A DNA stretch of 38,757 nt. It comes from Elusimicrobia bacterium CG_4_9_14_3_um_filter_62_55. GTDB taxonomy: Bacteria > Elusimicrobiota > Elusimicrobia > UBA1565. Of the stretch, positions 22,750-31,508 are shown in pieces. A program made the position numbers and the translations under genes. Position 1 is the first letter of the stretch. Each line of letters starts with the position of its first letter. Under the pieces are notes generated by a model, which had not been told where the DNA came from, made no database searches, and worked only from the letters and a program-made list of their open reading frames with translations. The stretch is taken from contig PFUL01000094.1 in NCBI GenBank assembly GCA_002790095.1, positions 1-38,757 on the forward strand, in the 5' to 3' direction.

Positions 22750-23094
22750 TTACGAAACGAGTCGGATCAGGCCCTGTGATGCGTTGTCGCCGGTTCTCTC
22801 TCCGACCTTGAGTACCTGCGTGTATCCGCCGGGACGGCTCTGGTAGCGTTCAGCCAGAACCTCGAAGAGCTTTTTGTACGCGATCTTATTTTGAATTTCC
22901 TTGCGTACTTCCTGATGCTTGCCCTTCTTCGCCTGAGTGATGAGCTTTTCGGCATAAGAGCGAAGCTCCTTCGCTTTCGCTACCGTCGTCGTCACCCGTT
23001 CGTGCAGGAAGAGACTCGTCGCCATGTTGCGCAGCATCGCGCGCCGATGAGACGATGTCCTGCCGAGTTTATTCGCGCCTAGATTTTTAATCAT
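22750..23094 (-). CDS. rplQ: 50S ribosomal protein L17
   Basis: 114 residues. L17 lines the outside of the peptide exit tunnel. The N-terminus [20 protein letters not shown] and the later segment [23 protein letters not shown] are diagnostic. The C-terminus [23 protein letters not shown] lacks the long tails seen in some phyla. The start ATG 23094 gives the standard length. The frame extends another 12 codons upstream through the hairpin element, which is not credible. It is the last gene of the superoperon. Confidence 0.96.
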   Translation of the reverse strand: MIKNLGANKLGRTSSHRRAMLRNMATSLFLHERVTTTVAKAKELRSYAEKLITQAKKGKHQEVRKEIQNKIAYKKLFEVLAERYQSRPGGYTQVLKVGERTGDNASQGLIRLVS

Positions 23095-23107
23095 ATTTCC
23101 AACCTTG

Positions 23108-23131
23108 GGTGCCGGGATGAATCCCGGCACC
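23108..23131 (-). repeat. Dispersed hairpin element, copy 1 (rpoA-rplQ gap)
   Basis: GGTGCCGGGA (23108-23117) and TCCCGGCACC (23122-23131) form a perfect ten-base stem with the loop TGAA. It lies six bases after the rpoA stop. Two related copies are at 24174-24199 and 30861-30884. No T-tract follows. Confidence 0.8.
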
Positions 23132-23137
23132 GTTTCG

Positions 23138-24145
23138 TTAGACCTGCATCCCGAGATTCAGGCCCATGTCCTTCAAGCGGTCCTTGATCTCGTCGAGGGA
23201 CTTTTTGCCGAAATTCTTCACGGCCAAAAGTTCCTCTTCGCGCCGAGTCACGAGTTCGCGGATCGTTTTGATCCGGGCGACCTTAAGGCAGTTCGACGCG
23301 CGGCTAGAAAGCTCGATCATATCGACGGGCTGATTGAGAACGTCCCGAAGCCGGGCGTCGAGCGCCACGCCGTCGCCGCCCATGTCGCCGCCGAGCAGTT
23401 CTCCGCCCTCGCCCTCGTAGGCTTCCTGTCCGGGCTGGTCCACGATCTCTTCCTCGGGGATGAAGATCTTCAAAGACTCCCGGAGCAGCTTTGCCGAACG
23501 AATCAAGGCGTCCGCGGGATTGATCGAACCGTCGGTCCAGATTTCAAGGATGAGGCGGTCGTAGTCGGTCACCTGTCCGACGCGAGCGTTCTCGACGTCG
23601 TAGTGGACCTTCGTGACGGGGGAGAAGAGCGCGTCGACCGGAAGGAAGCCCGCCGGCCAGTTCGCCTGCTCTTGAATTTCATCGGCGGAAACGTAGCCGC
23701 GCCCGCGTGAGATTTCGATCTCCATGTCGAGCTTCCCGCCCGGCTCGAGATTCGCGAGAACCAGGTCGCCGTTGACGATTTCGACGTTGGAGTTCTCCTG
23801 AATCATGCTCGCGGTGACCTTGCCTTCCTTCTTGGCCTGGAGATAGATTGTTTCCGGCCCGTTGGAAAACAGCTTGACGCGGAGCTTCTTGAGGTTAAGG
23901 AGGATGCTCATCACGTCCTCGCGAACCCCCGTCAGCGCCTGGTACTCGTGCCGTGCGCCTTCGATGCGCACGCCGGTTACCGCCGCGCCTTCAAGGCTCG
24001 AGAGCAGCACGCGGCGCATTGAGTTTCCGACCGTATGTCCGTAGCCGCGCTCGTACGGCTCAGCGACGAATTTAGCGTAGCTCTCGGTCGCCGTTTTTTC
24101 TTCGACGGCGAGCTTTTGCGGGAGAATTAGTTCCTTATAAATCAC
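23138..24145 (-). CDS. rpoA: DNA-directed RNA polymerase alpha subunit
   Basis: 335 residues. The N-terminal dimerisation domain has GYGHTVGNSMRRVLLSSLEGAAVTGVRIEGA, and the C-terminal domain (about 270-330) has SSRASNCLKVARIKTIRELV and KNFGKKSLDEIKDRL. The C-terminal domain contacts UP elements and activators. The linker between the domains is long and acidic or Gly-rich (EEEIVDQPGQEAYEGEGG and after), more than is usual. The start is GTG at 24145 with GGAGGA eight bases upstream, and no ATG alternative is available. Dispersed hairpins flank the gene on both sides. Confidence 0.97.
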   Translation of the reverse strand: MIYKELILPQKLAVEEKTATESYAKFVAEPYERGYGHTVGNSMRRVLLSSLEGAAVTGVRIEGARHEYQALTGVREDVMSILLNLKKLRVKLFSNGPETIYLQAKKEGKVTASMIQENSNVEIVNGDLVLANLEPGGKLDMEIEISRGRGYVSADEIQEQANWPAGFLPVDALFSPVTKVHYDVENARVGQVTDYDRLILEIWTDGSINPADALIRSAKLLRESLKIFIPEEEIVDQPGQEAYEGEGGELLGGDMGGDGVALDARLRDVLNQPVDMIELSSRASNCLKVARIKTIRELVTRREEELLAVKNFGKKSLDEIKDRLKDMGLNLGMQV

Positions 24146-24173
24146 GAGGGGTTCCTCCGATCCTCTTTAATGT

Positions 24174-24199
24174 GGGTGCCGGGATTAATCCCGGCACCC
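24174..24199. repeat. Dispersed hairpin element, copy 2 (rpsD-rpoA gap)
   Basis: This is a fully palindromic 26-base element: GGGTGCCGGGA, TTAA, TCCCGGCACCC. It lies five bases after the rpsD stop and about 28 bases before the rpoA start. Its core is identical to copy 1 apart from the loop (TTAA instead of TGAA). Confidence 0.8.
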
Positions 24200-24204
24200 T
24201 CCGT

Positions 24205-24831
24205 TTATCGCGAGTAGTACTCGACGATCAACTGGTCGTTGACCGAGAACGCGGTCTCGTCACGGCTGGGCTCGCGAAGGAGCTTCACCGACAGCTTGTG
24301 GGCGTCGTATTCCAAATAAGACGGGCGCGGAGCCTTCTTCTCGCAAAATTCCTGCGCGAGATTCACGTTCACGTTGCCCTTAAGCTTGCCCGACAGCGAA
24401 ACCGTCTCGCCCACCCTCACCTTATAGGAAGGGATGTTGAGTGTTTCTCCGTTCACTTTCACGTGGCCGTGCTGAACCATCTGCCGCGCCGTGCTCAGAC
24501 TCGTCGCGAGTCCCGCCCGGCGGATGACGTTGTCCAAACGCGTCTCGAGCGTCTGCAGCAGCACCACCGCCGCGTTTCCCGGAGCCTTAGAGGCGTTCGC
24601 CATCACCCGCGCGAAGGGCCGCTCGGTCATCCCGATCATCCGGCGCAGCTTCTGTTTCTCGCGAAGCCGGATTTTGAATTCCGAAGGCTTGCCGCGCTGG
24701 GGCTTCGCCGCGCCGGGAGGCGTCGGCCGGTTATCGAGCACGCACTTCGTGTAGCACTTCTCGCCCTTCAAAAAGAGCTTCGTCTGCTCGCGCCGGCACA
24801 ACCGGCAAACGGCACCCGTATATCTCGCCAT
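24205..24831 (-). CDS. rpsD: 30S ribosomal protein S4 (zinc-binding type)
   Basis: 208 residues. It is a primary 16S rRNA binder. Four cysteines near the N-terminus (C9, C12, C26, C30; CRLCRR and CYTKC) show the C+ zinc-containing form. The S4 RNA-binding domain is clear at about 95-160: LETRLDNVIRRAGLATSLSTARQMVQHGHVKVNG. The start ATG 24831 is one base after the rpsK stop. S4 represses the alpha operon in E. coli. Whether the palindrome after this gene plays a part here is unknown. Confidence 0.97.
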   Translation of the reverse strand: MARYTGAVCRLCRREQTKLFLKGEKCYTKCVLDNRPTPPGAAKPQRGKPSEFKIRLREKQKLRRMIGMTERPFARVMANASKAPGNAAVVLLQTLETRLDNVIRRAGLATSLSTARQMVQHGHVKVNGETLNIPSYKVRVGETVSLSGKLKGNVNVNLAQEFCEKKAPRPSYLEYDAHKLSVKLLREPSRDETAFSVNDQLIVEYYSR

Positions 24832-24832
24832 C

Positions 24833-25354
24833 TTAGACTCTCCTCGGCTTCGGCGCGCGACACCCGTTATGAGGGATCGGCGACACGTCTTTAAGTGAAA
24901 TAACCTGCAAGCCCGCGTTCTGAAGCGCGCGGATCGCGGTCTCGCGTCCTGGACCGGGCCCCTTCACGAACACGGCGACCTGCTTGACGCCGAGTTCCAC
25001 GGCGCGCTTGGCGGCCTTTTGAGCCGTCATCTGCGCGGCGAACGGCGTTCCCTTCTTGGTCCCTTTAAACCCAGAGCCCCCGGCCGACGCCCAGCACAGG
25101 GCGGCGCCGCGATCGTCGGTGATCGTGACGATCGTGTTGTTGAACGAAGACTGGATGTAGACCTTCGCGAACGTGACGGCCTTCCAGCCTTTCTTCGCGT
25201 TCTTAGGCTTGCGGACGATCGTCTTCTCGTCGGCAGGCTTCTCTCCCAACACCGCGAACGGATCCGCCGGGGCGGCTTGTTCGGCGGACGCCTGGGGCGC
25301 TTTCGCCTCCGGTTTTTCTTCTGGAGCGGTTTTCGGGGCTTCTTCTTCAGCCAT
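24833..25354 (-). CDS. rpsK: 30S ribosomal protein S11 with N-terminal extension
   Basis: 173 residues against about 128 usually. The core begins near residue 58 ([21 protein letters not shown]) and ends [13 protein letters not shown], all standard for the platform protein S11. The first 50 residues are an Ala/Glu/Pro/Lys-rich extension ([19 protein letters not shown] and after), probably disordered. No later start has a good ribosome binding site, whereas the ATG at 25354 has AGGAG upstream. The extension therefore appears to be translated. Confidence 0.95.
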   Translation of the reverse strand: MAEEEAPKTAPEEKPEAKAPQASAEQAAPADPFAVLGEKPADEKTIVRKPKNAKKGWKAVTFAKVYIQSSFNNTIVTITDDRGAALCWASAGGSGFKGTKKGTPFAAQMTAQKAAKRAVELGVKQVAVFVKGPGPGRETAIRALQNAGLQVISLKDVSPIPHNGCRAPKPRRV

Positions 25355-25375
25355 GATTGAAATTCCTCCTACGCC

Positions 25376-25762
25376 TTACTTCTTGACCGGGGCCTTGCCC
25401 CCGCCGATGGTCTTGCGTCGACCGCGTCGGGTGCGGGCGTTGGTCTTGGTCCGCTGTCCGCGCACGGGCAAATTCCGGCGATGCCGGACGCCGCGGAAGC
25501 AGCCGATTTCGACGAACCGATGGATGTTCTGCTGGACCTCGCGGCGCAGCTCGCCTTCCACCTTCAACTCTTTCGAAATCAAAGAATTCAAGAGACCGAC
25601 CTGGTTTTCAGACAGGTCCTTGACTCGCGTCGTCGGCTCAATGGAGCCGCTCAGCTTTTCGAGAATCTTCTTCGCGACGTGGTCGCCGATTCCGTAGATT
25701 CTCGTCAGCGCGACATCTACGCGCTTATTTTTGGGGAGATCGATTCCCGCAACTCGTGCCAT
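25376..25762 (-). CDS. rpsM: 30S ribosomal protein S13
   Basis: 128 residues. It sits in the head of the 30S subunit and contacts tRNA and L5. It starts [21 protein letters not shown] and contains IYGIG and the C-terminal [22 protein letters not shown], the family signature. The start ATG 25762 is chosen because the canonical N-terminus begins there. The frame continues upstream over rpmJ without similarity. Confidence 0.97.
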   Translation of the reverse strand: MARVAGIDLPKNKRVDVALTRIYGIGDHVAKKILEKLSGSIEPTTRVKDLSENQVGLLNSLISKELKVEGELRREVQQNIHRFVEIGCFRGVRHRRNLPVRGQRTKTNARTRRGRRKTIGGGKAPVKK

Positions 25763-25790
25763 TATTTCGCTCCTAACTCCGTTGGCGCAA

Positions 25791-25904
25791 TCAGCCTTGG
25801 CGCTGCTTGTGACGGGGGTTCGTACAGACAACCCGTACCGTGCGGCCGCGCCGGATGATTTTGCACTTCTGACAGATCGGTTTTACGCTGGTTCTGACCT
25901 TCAT
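25791..25904 (-). CDS. rpmJ: 50S ribosomal protein L36 (zinc-binding type)
   Basis: 37 residues, [20 protein letters not shown] and then [17 protein letters not shown]. The zinc ligands C11, C14, C27 and H32 are all present, so this is the C+ form. It lies between infA (three bases away) and rpsM, the standard place. It is the only gene here short enough to be missed by a 60-codon cutoff. Confidence 0.96.
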   Translation of the reverse strand: MKVRTSVKPICQKCKIIRRGRTVRVVCTNPRHKQRQG

Positions 25905-25907
25905 AAC

Positions 25908-26126
25908 TTATCTCTCTCGATACACGATTCGACCCCGGCTGAGGTCGTAGGGGGACAACTCTACCTTCACCGTGTCCCCCGGCAAAATTTTGATGTAGTG
26001 AACCCGCATTTTTCCAGAAATGTGCGCGAGGATCACTTTGTTACCCGGAATCTCGACGCGAAACATCGCGTTGCCCATCGATTCGACGATCTTTCCCTCG
26101 ACCTCGATCTTGTCTTCCTTGACCAA
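25908..26126 (-). CDS. infA: Translation initiation factor IF-1
   Basis: 72 residues, a single S1/OB-fold: [59 protein letters not shown]. It binds the 30S A-site during initiation. The start is TTG at 26126, since no ATG or GTG is near and the N-terminus [10 protein letters not shown] is canonical. The purine-rich GAGAGGGGGATAGG precedes it. It begins one base after the map stop. Confidence 0.96.
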   Translation of the reverse strand: MVKEDKIEVEGKIVESMGNAMFRVEIPGNKVILAHISGKMRVHYIKILPGDTVKVELSPYDLSRGRIVYRER

Positions 26127-26127
26127 C

Positions 26128-26898
26128 CTATCCCCCTCTCGTTGTGAGGACCTCGGGGCCCTCTTCGGTCACCGCGATCGTGTGCTCGAAATGAGCCGAG
26201 AGCCGACCGTCGCATGTCACCGCAGTCCAATTATCCTTCAGGACTTTCACGTCCGCGGTTCCGGCGTTGACCATCGGTTCGATCGCCAACACCATGCCCG
26301 GCTGCAGACGCATTCCGGTTCCCGCGTTTCCGTAATTGGGCACCGGCGGGTCCTCGTGCAGCGCCCGTCCGATTCCATGTCCGACGAATTCGCGGACGAC
26401 GCCGTATCCGGCGGCTTCCGCGTGGCGCTGGACGGCCGCGCCGATATCGCCGATTCTGTTTCCAGGAAGCATCTGTTCGATCCCCTTAAACAGAGACTCC
26501 TCCGTCACCTTCAAAAGCCGTTTCGCCTCGTCCGAAATCCGCCCCACGCCGACGGTCACCGCACTGTCCCCGTAAAATCCGTCGACGATCGCTCCAAGAT
26601 CTAGACTGACGATGTCTCCTTCCGCGAGAATCCGTTTGGCGCTGGGAATTCCGTGGACGACCTCATCGTTGACCGAGACGCACAGCGTCGCCGGATAGCC
26701 GCGGTAGCCCTTGAACGCCAACTTCGCGCCGCGCGCCTTGATCTCCTTTTCGGCGATCTTGTCCAAATCAAGGGTCGACATTCCAGGCTCGACCGAAGCC
26801 ATTAAAACGGTATGCGTCTCAGCGACGACGCTCGCAGCCTTGCGCATCGCCGCGAGCTCTTTCTCGCCTTTTAGTTCGATGGACATCGAATTAAACAT
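26128..26898 (-). CDS. map: Type I methionine aminopeptidase
   Basis: 256 residues. It removes initiator Met from nascent proteins. All five metal ligands are present: D100, D111 ([11 protein letters not shown]), H174 (VGHGIG), E207 (AIEPMV) and E238 (FEHTIAV). Catalytic H82 (VVHGIP) is also present. There is no N-terminal SEC-C or zinc-finger extension. The ATG at 26898 gives MFNSMSIEL, and an in-frame ATG at 26886 gives the shorter [10 protein letters not shown]. Neither has a clearly better ribosome binding site. Confidence 0.95.
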   Translation of the reverse strand: MFNSMSIELKGEKELAAMRKAASVVAETHTVLMASVEPGMSTLDLDKIAEKEIKARGAKLAFKGYRGYPATLCVSVNDEVVHGIPSAKRILAEGDIVSLDLGAIVDGFYGDSAVTVGVGRISDEAKRLLKVTEESLFKGIEQMLPGNRIGDIGAAVQRHAEAAGYGVVREFVGHGIGRALHEDPPVPNYGNAGTGMRLQPGMVLAIEPMVNAGTADVKVLKDNWTAVTCDGRLSAHFEHTIAVTEEGPEVLTTRGG

Positions 26899-26903
26899 TC
26901 CGC

Positions 26904-27470
26904 TTAAGAACCGCTTTTCGCGGCACTCTCCTCTAAAAATACGGTCAGCGCCGAGGAGACTTGATCTTCGGACGGTGCGCCGTCGAACTCCTGCAGCAAT
27001 CCATGCCCACGGTAGTAGGCCGCCAGCGGCTGGGTCAAATCCCGAAATACCATCAGGCGTTTGCGGACGGTCGCGTCGGAATCGTCTTCCCGCCCGCGAC
27101 CGGCGAGACGCTTGATGACGACCTCTTCTGATACGCTGAGCAATAAAACAAAATCGATCCGCTTGCCGCTCGTCGCCAAATAGCGATCAAGCTCTTCGGC
27201 CTGCCGCAGAGTCCGGGGAAAGCCGTCGAGAAGCCAGCCGCTCTCGAGACTTTCCAACTTCCCAGCGACGATCTCGACGACGACCTCATCCGGAACGAGG
27301 TTTCCCTTGTTGACGAATCCTTCGACCTTGAGGCCGAGCGGGGATTTCGACGCGATTTCGGACCGGAAAAGCTCTCCGGTCGAGATGTGGGCGAGACCGT
27401 ATTTTTCGCACAGCACCGCGGCCTGCGTGCCTTTTCCGGCGCCGGGACATCCGAGAAGAACGATGTTCAT
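26904..27470 (-). CDS. adk: Adenylate kinase (short LID type)
   Basis: 188 residues. It interconverts AMP plus ATP with two ADP. The P-loop GCPGAGKGTQ is at 7-16, the AMP-binding ISTGELFRSEI and LLDGFPRTLRQAEELD are present, and the LID is the short form RLAGRGREDDSDATVRKRL without zinc cysteines. The Cys in the P-loop replaces the usual Pro or Ala and is a mild oddity. The ATG overlaps the secY stop as ATGA. The secY-adk-map-infA order is typical of the spc operon end. Confidence 0.95.
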   Translation of the reverse strand: MNIVLLGCPGAGKGTQAAVLCEKYGLAHISTGELFRSEIASKSPLGLKVEGFVNKGNLVPDEVVVEIVAGKLESLESGWLLDGFPRTLRQAEELDRYLATSGKRIDFVLLLSVSEEVVIKRLAGRGREDDSDATVRKRLMVFRDLTQPLAAYYRGHGLLQEFDGAPSEDQVSSALTVFLEESAAKSGS

Positions 27471-28807
27471 ACGCCCCCTCCGACGTTGAACCAGCGCTGC
27501 TTAATGCGGCCTTTCTTGCCCAGGAAGCCGTCGTAGTGGCGCATGATCAGATGGGCTTCAAGCTGCCCCATCGTGTCCAGCGCGACGCCGACGACGATCA
27601 GAAGCGCCGTCCCGCCGATAAAAAACGGAATGCTGTATTGGCGGCGAAAAATCTCGGGAAGCACCGCGATCGCGGCAACGAAAAGGGCCCCCCCGAGAGT
27701 GATGCGTTCAAGGACCCACTCAATGAAATCGGCGGTGGGCTTTCCGGGACGGATGCCGGGAATGAAGCCCCCCGACTTTTTCATGTTATCGGCCAAATCC
27801 TCGGGGTTGATGCTGACCGAGTTGTAAAAGTAGCAGAAGAAAATGATCAGCAGCGCGTAGACGCTGTTGTAGAGCCAGCCGCCGCCCTGCAGGAACGAGG
27901 AGATTTTCTGCCCGGACGCCGATTGAGGCATGAACTGCACCACCGTCATCGGGACCGCGAGCAGCGAGACGGCGAAAATCACCGCGATGACGCCGCTCTG
28001 GTCGACCTTCAACGGCAGGAAGCTCTGCGCCCCGCCGAATTGCTTGCGGCCGACCATTTTTTTCGCGTACTGCACGGGAATCTTCCGCTGCGCCGTTTCC
28101 ACCCAGACCACCGACATAATCACCGCCGCCAAACCGAGGAGAAACAGAAGGGCCTTCACCGGCCCGATTTCCTCAGCCTTGATGAGCTGAATGAGGGCGA
28201 CGAAACCTCCCGGAAAGGCTTCAACGATGCCGGCGAAAATAATCAGCGAAATTCCATTCCCAATGCCCTCTTCGGTCATCTGCTCGCCCAGCCACATAAT
28301 GAAGACCGTCCCGGTTGTTAGGGTCAACACGGTCACGGTGTAGAAAAACCAATCCGGATCCGTAACGACGGGAATTCCTCCCGGGGTCGGCATCTTCGTG
28401 ATCATGATCGTCAAACCGAAGGACTGAAACGACGCCAGAAAAAGCGTCACGTAGCGCGTCAACTGGTTCAGCTTTCTGCGGCCGAGTTCGCCTTCCTTAT
28501 GCAAACGGTCCAAATAAGGAATGACGTGAGCCCCCTGCAGCAGGCTCATAATGATGGAGGCATTGATGTAGGGCATCACGCCCATCGAGAAGATGGAGAA
28601 CTGCCCCAGCGCTCCACCCGAGAAAATGTTCAAAATCCCTAGAAGACTGCTGGATTGAGCCTGAAAGATCGAGCGCAGCGCCTCCCCGTTGATGCCGGGG
28701 ATTGGAATCGCTGCGCCGAGGCGATAGACCGCCAAACACATCAAGGTGAAAAGCACGCGCTTTCGCAACGCCGGAACCTCGATAATGTTGGTGATCTGCT
28801 TGATCAT
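27467..28807 (-). CDS. secY: Protein translocase subunit SecY
   Basis: 446 residues, ten transmembrane helices. It is the channel of the Sec translocon. Recognisable parts are the plug/helix 2 region (LLGILNIFSGGALGQFSIFSMGVMPYINASIIM), the cytoplasmic basic loop ending RYVTLFLAS, and WLGEQMTEEGIGNGISLIIF. The later loop segment DLADNMKKSGGFIPGIRPGKPT is also present, with the conserved Arg-Pro-Gly-Lys. The start ATG 28807 overlaps the rplO stop (TGATG). The longer upstream frame lies in rplO. Confidence 0.97.
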   Translation of the reverse strand: MIKQITNIIEVPALRKRVLFTLMCLAVYRLGAAIPIPGINGEALRSIFQAQSSSLLGILNIFSGGALGQFSIFSMGVMPYINASIIMSLLQGAHVIPYLDRLHKEGELGRRKLNQLTRYVTLFLASFQSFGLTIMITKMPTPGGIPVVTDPDWFFYTVTVLTLTTGTVFIMWLGEQMTEEGIGNGISLIIFAGIVEAFPGGFVALIQLIKAEEIGPVKALLFLLGLAAVIMSVVWVETAQRKIPVQYAKKMVGRKQFGGAQSFLPLKVDQSGVIAVIFAVSLLAVPMTVVQFMPQSASGQKISSFLQGGGWLYNSVYALLIIFFCYFYNSVSINPEDLADNMKKSGGFIPGIRPGKPTADFIEWVLERITLGGALFVAAIAVLPEIFRRQYSIPFFIGGTALLIVVGVALDTMGQLEAHLIMRHYDGFLGKKGRIKQRWFNVGGGV

Positions 28808-29286
28808 CAGGCTTTCGCCCCCTGCTTGGCGAGGACTAGGCAACTCCCGCCCGCCTTCTTGATTTTCTCTTGCGCGATCTTGGAGAATGCGTGCGCCTGA
28901 ACCTTCAAAGGCTTCTTGAGTTCCCCGTCACCGAGGACCTTCACCGGAAGCCGTCCCTTCACCAGGCCGTGCACCTTCAGCGCTTCCAATCCGACTTCGT
29001 TCTGGTTCTTGAACACCCGCTCGAGGTCGGCGAGGCTCACCACTTGGAACCGGGTCCGGTAGCGTGTGTTGTTGAAGCCCTTCTTGGGGATCTTCATCCA
29101 AAGGGGAGACTGTCCGCCCTCAAAGGTCGTGCCTTTATAGCCGCCGTTGCGGGAGGTCTGTCCCTTTTGGCCTTTGCCGCAGGTGCGGCCCTTGCCGCTG
29201 CCGTCGCCGATGCCCACGCGCATTTTGCGCTTGCGGGCCCCGTGCTTGGGCTTCATACTGCTCAACGAGATCGCTTTCTCGGTCAT
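28807..29286 (-). CDS. rplO: 50S ribosomal protein L15
   Basis: 159 residues. The N-terminal part [20 protein letters not shown] and then [26 protein letters not shown] is the standard L15 extension that reaches into 23S rRNA. The C-terminal globular part ends [14 protein letters not shown]. The ATG at 29286 overlaps the rpsE stop as ATGA. This direct join leaves no room for rpmD (L30), which normally lies between rpsE and rplO. Confidence 0.96.
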   Translation of the reverse strand: MTEKAISLSSMKPKHGARKRKMRVGIGDGSGKGRTCGKGQKGQTSRNGGYKGTTFEGGQSPLWMKIPKKGFNNTRYRTRFQVVSLADLERVFKNQNEVGLEALKVHGLVKGRLPVKVLGDGELKKPLKVQAHAFSKIAQEKIKKAGGSCLVLAKQGAKA

Positions 29287-29885
29287 GCCCGTCCCCTCAA
29301 CTTCATAATCTGTTCCTTCGATTTCAAGTCCTTGAGTCCCGCCATCGTGGCGTACACCATGCTGAAGTGGTTGTTGCTTCCGAGACTCTTGGTGAGAATG
29401 TTCTTGATGCCGGCCGCTTCGAGCACGTTGCGCACGCCGCCGCCGGCGATAACGCCGGTACCCGGCGCCGCCGGCTGCATCCACACCTTGCCGGCTCCGT
29501 GATGGCCGATGATCTCATGCGGGATGGTGTCGTTGACCATTTCGAACTTGACCATGTTCGCCCGAGCAGCCGCCGAGCCCTTTTGAATCGCGAACTGAAT
29601 GTCCTTGGACTTGCCGAGCCCGCAGCCGACCGTGCCTTTCTTGTCGCCGACGACGACGAGAACGCCGAACGAGAAGCGCTTTCCGCCCTTCACCGTCTTG
29701 GAAACGCGATTGATCGAGACGACAACCTCGGTTAGGCCGAGCATCTCCGACTCGGTCTGCTTCCTCGGGAAGCGTCCGCGTCCGCCGCCGGAGCGGCCGC
29801 GCTGGCCTCCGGGACCGCCGCGCTGGGGGCCCTGGTTGCGATCGGCGGCAGTAGCCGCGGGTGCTGCAGTGGTATTCTCAGCCAT
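29283..29885 (-). CDS. rpsE: 30S ribosomal protein S5 with Gly/Arg-rich N-terminal extension
   Basis: 200 residues. The S5 core runs from about residue 48: [31 protein letters not shown], then [21 protein letters not shown] and [30 protein letters not shown]5 takes part in decoding fidelity and mRNA entry. The first 45 residues are Ala/Gly/Arg/Gln-rich, including [20 protein letters not shown], an RGG-like segment rarely so long in S5. Confidence 0.96.
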   Translation of the reverse strand: MAENTTAAPAATAADRNQGPQRGGPGGQRGRSGGGRGRFPRKQTESEMLGLTEVVVSINRVSKTVKGGKRFSFGVLVVVGDKKGTVGCGLGKSKDIQFAIQKGSAAARANMVKFEMVNDTIPHEIIGHHGAGKVWMQPAAPGTGVIAGGGVRNVLEAAGIKNILTKSLGSNNHFSMVYATMAGLKDLKSKEQIMKLRGRA

Positions 29886-29899
29886 CGTAAATCTCCGCC

Positions 29900-30262
29900 C
29901 TAGAATTTGAGTCCGGCTTCGCGCGCGGCCTCGGCCAGCGCCTTCACCCGGCCGTGGTACACCATCGAACCGCGGTCGAAGACGACCTTTTCGATTCCGG
30001 CCTTGAGGGCCCTTTCGGCGATCAGCTTGCCGACCTGCTTCGCGTCATCGGTGTTCTTCGAGGACTTACGCTCGCCGCGGATGTCCTTCGCCGTGGAAGC
30101 GACGGCCACCAGCGTCTTGCCGCTCGCGTCGTCGATCACCTGGGCGTAAAACGCCTTCAGCGACCTGTGGATCGACAGCCTCGGCAGCCCGTTGGCCGCC
30201 TGCCTCAGCTTCCGGCGCGTCCGAATCTTCCGGAATTCCAATCGAATCTTCTTATCTTTCAT
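29900..30262 (-). CDS. rplR: 50S ribosomal protein L18
   Basis: 120 residues, binds 5S rRNA. The N-terminus [34 protein letters not shown] and the C-terminus [29 protein letters not shown] are the family hallmarks. Length is normal. ATG 30262 follows the rplF stop by 15 bases. Confidence 0.97.
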   Translation of the reverse strand: MKDKKIRLEFRKIRTRRKLRQAANGLPRLSIHRSLKAFYAQVIDDASGKTLVAVASTAKDIRGERKSSKNTDDAKQVGKLIAERALKAGIEKVVFDRGSMVYHGRVKALAEAAREAGLKF

Positions 30263-30277
30263 CGGTCGTTCGCCTCG

Positions 30278-30838
30278 TTACTTCTTCCCGCCCGAACCGG
30301 CCGCGGTCTTGCCGGCCTTGCGGTGGATGCGCTCGCCTTCATAGCGAATGCCGACGCCCTTATAGGGCTCGGGCTTCTTAATGCTGCGGATCCGCGCGGC
30401 GGTCTCGCCGACGAGGTCCTTATTAATCCCCTTGATGGTGAGCTTCGTCGATTTCTTGTCGATCTCGATCTTAACCCCCTCGGGAATCGGAAACTCGACC
30501 GGGTGCGAAAGGCCGAGGTTTAGAATCAAATTCTGACCCTGCTGAGCGGCCTTGAAGCCGAGGCCGTGAATCTCGATGTTCTTCGAGAAACCCACCGTCA
30601 CGCCTTCGACCAGGTTTGCGACGCGCGACCGGGACATGCCGAAAAGGGCTCCACCGTCGGGGCCGGGATTGGCGCCCAGACTCAGGACCAGCTCCTTTTC
30701 TTTCTGTTCGACCTTAATCGCGGGCGGAACGCTCCACGCGAGCTGCCCGTTGGGGCCCTTCACGGTGACGTCCTGTCCGGAGATCTTTACTTCGACCTTG
30801 TCCGGAATGGGAATCGGTTGTTTGCCGACGCGGCTCAT
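30278..30838 (-). CDS. rplF: 50S ribosomal protein L6
   Basis: 186 residues. MSRVGKQPIPIPDKVEVKIS opens the first of the two L6 repeats. The C-terminal signature is PEPYKGVGIRYEGERIHRKAGKTA. It binds 23S rRNA near the factor-binding site. Length is normal, and the short C-terminal GSGGKK tail is unremarkable. A dispersed hairpin lies between the rpsH stop and this start. Confidence 0.97.
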   Translation of the reverse strand: MSRVGKQPIPIPDKVEVKISGQDVTVKGPNGQLAWSVPPAIKVEQKEKELVLSLGANPGPDGGALFGMSRSRVANLVEGVTVGFSKNIEIHGLGFKAAQQGQNLILNLGLSHPVEFPIPEGVKIEIDKKSTKLTIKGINKDLVGETAARIRSIKKPEPYKGVGIRYEGERIHRKAGKTAAGSGGKK

Positions 30839-30860
30839 GACATTCTCCTTCCTTTTTACC

Positions 30861-30884
30861 GGTGCCGGGCTTCAGCCGGGCACC
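30861..30884. repeat. Dispersed hairpin element, copy 3, diverged (rpsH-rplF gap)
   Basis: GGTGCCGGGC, TTCA, GCCGGGCACC. It is related to the copies at 23108 and 24174, but one internal mismatch leaves a six-base outer stem (GGTGCC/GGCACC) and a three-base inner stem around the TTCA loop. It lies 12 bases after the rpsH stop. Confidence 0.65.
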
Positions 30885-30896
30885 CTTTCCTTTTCC

Positions 30897-31295
30897 CTAC
30901 CAAACCTGGCAGAGCACTTCTCCGCCGACCTTCTTTTCACGCGCCTGTTTATCGGTCAGGACGCCCGCCGAGGTCGACAGAATCGTGATGGGGAACCCGC
31001 CCCCGCGCACGCGCGGGATCTTGTCGTAGCTGCGGTAGATGCGCAGCCCGGGCTTCGAAACGCGCTGGATACCCTTGATGACCCGCTCTTTCTCGGGCGA
31101 GTACTTCAAGAACACGCGCAGCGTTTGCTTCTTCGTCTTCTCGCCGGTCACAGTCTTATAATTCTGAATAAACCCTTCCTCTTTAAGGAGGCGGGCGATT
31201 TCCGTCTTGAGTTTCGAGTGCGGAACGTCCACGCGATCCTTGAACTTCGCGTTCGCGTTCCGAATGCTCGTCAAAAGGTTTCCAACGGTATCCAT
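30897..31295 (-). CDS. rpsH: 30S ribosomal protein S8
   Basis: 132 residues. It binds the central domain of 16S rRNA. The C-terminal signature ILSTSAGVLTDKQAREKKVGGEVLCQVW and the start MDTVGNLLTSIRNANAKFKD are canonical. In E. coli S8 represses the spc operon by binding mRNA near rplE. No such site was recognised here. Confidence 0.97.
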   Translation of the reverse strand: MDTVGNLLTSIRNANAKFKDRVDVPHSKLKTEIARLLKEEGFIQNYKTVTGEKTKKQTLRVFLKYSPEKERVIKGIQRVSKPGLRIYRSYDKIPRVRGGGFPITILSTSAGVLTDKQAREKKVGGEVLCQVW

Positions 31296-31311
31296 CGTGT
31301 GTTCTCCGTCC

Positions 31312-31497
31312 TTACCAGGAAGATTTCTTGACGCCCGGAATTTGGCCCTGATGAGCCATCTTCCTGAAGCAAATTCTGCAAAGGCCGAAATCCCGGATAT
31401 ACGCCCGAGGACGACCGCACAGCTGGCACCGGTTTCGGTACCGCACCGCGAACTTCTGCGGCTTGCTCATTTTGGCGACCCACGCTGTCGTAGCCAT
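31312..31497 (-). CDS. rpsN: 30S ribosomal protein S14, type Z (zinc-binding)
   Basis: 61 residues, the short zinc form. Four cysteines are C24, C27, C40 and C43 ([20 protein letters not shown]), followed by [18 protein letters not shown]. It is located between rplE and rpsH as usual. No second, zinc-free S14 is seen in the window. Confidence 0.97.
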   Translation of the reverse strand: MATTAWVAKMSKPQKFAVRYRNRCQLCGRPRAYIRDFGLCRICFRKMAHQGQIPGVKKSSW

Positions 31498-31508
31498 AAT
31501 ACTTCTCC

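Noticed and set aside
21687-22811. Plus-strand open frame opposite mreB
   Set aside because: It is antisense to mreB, with no recognisable protein features.
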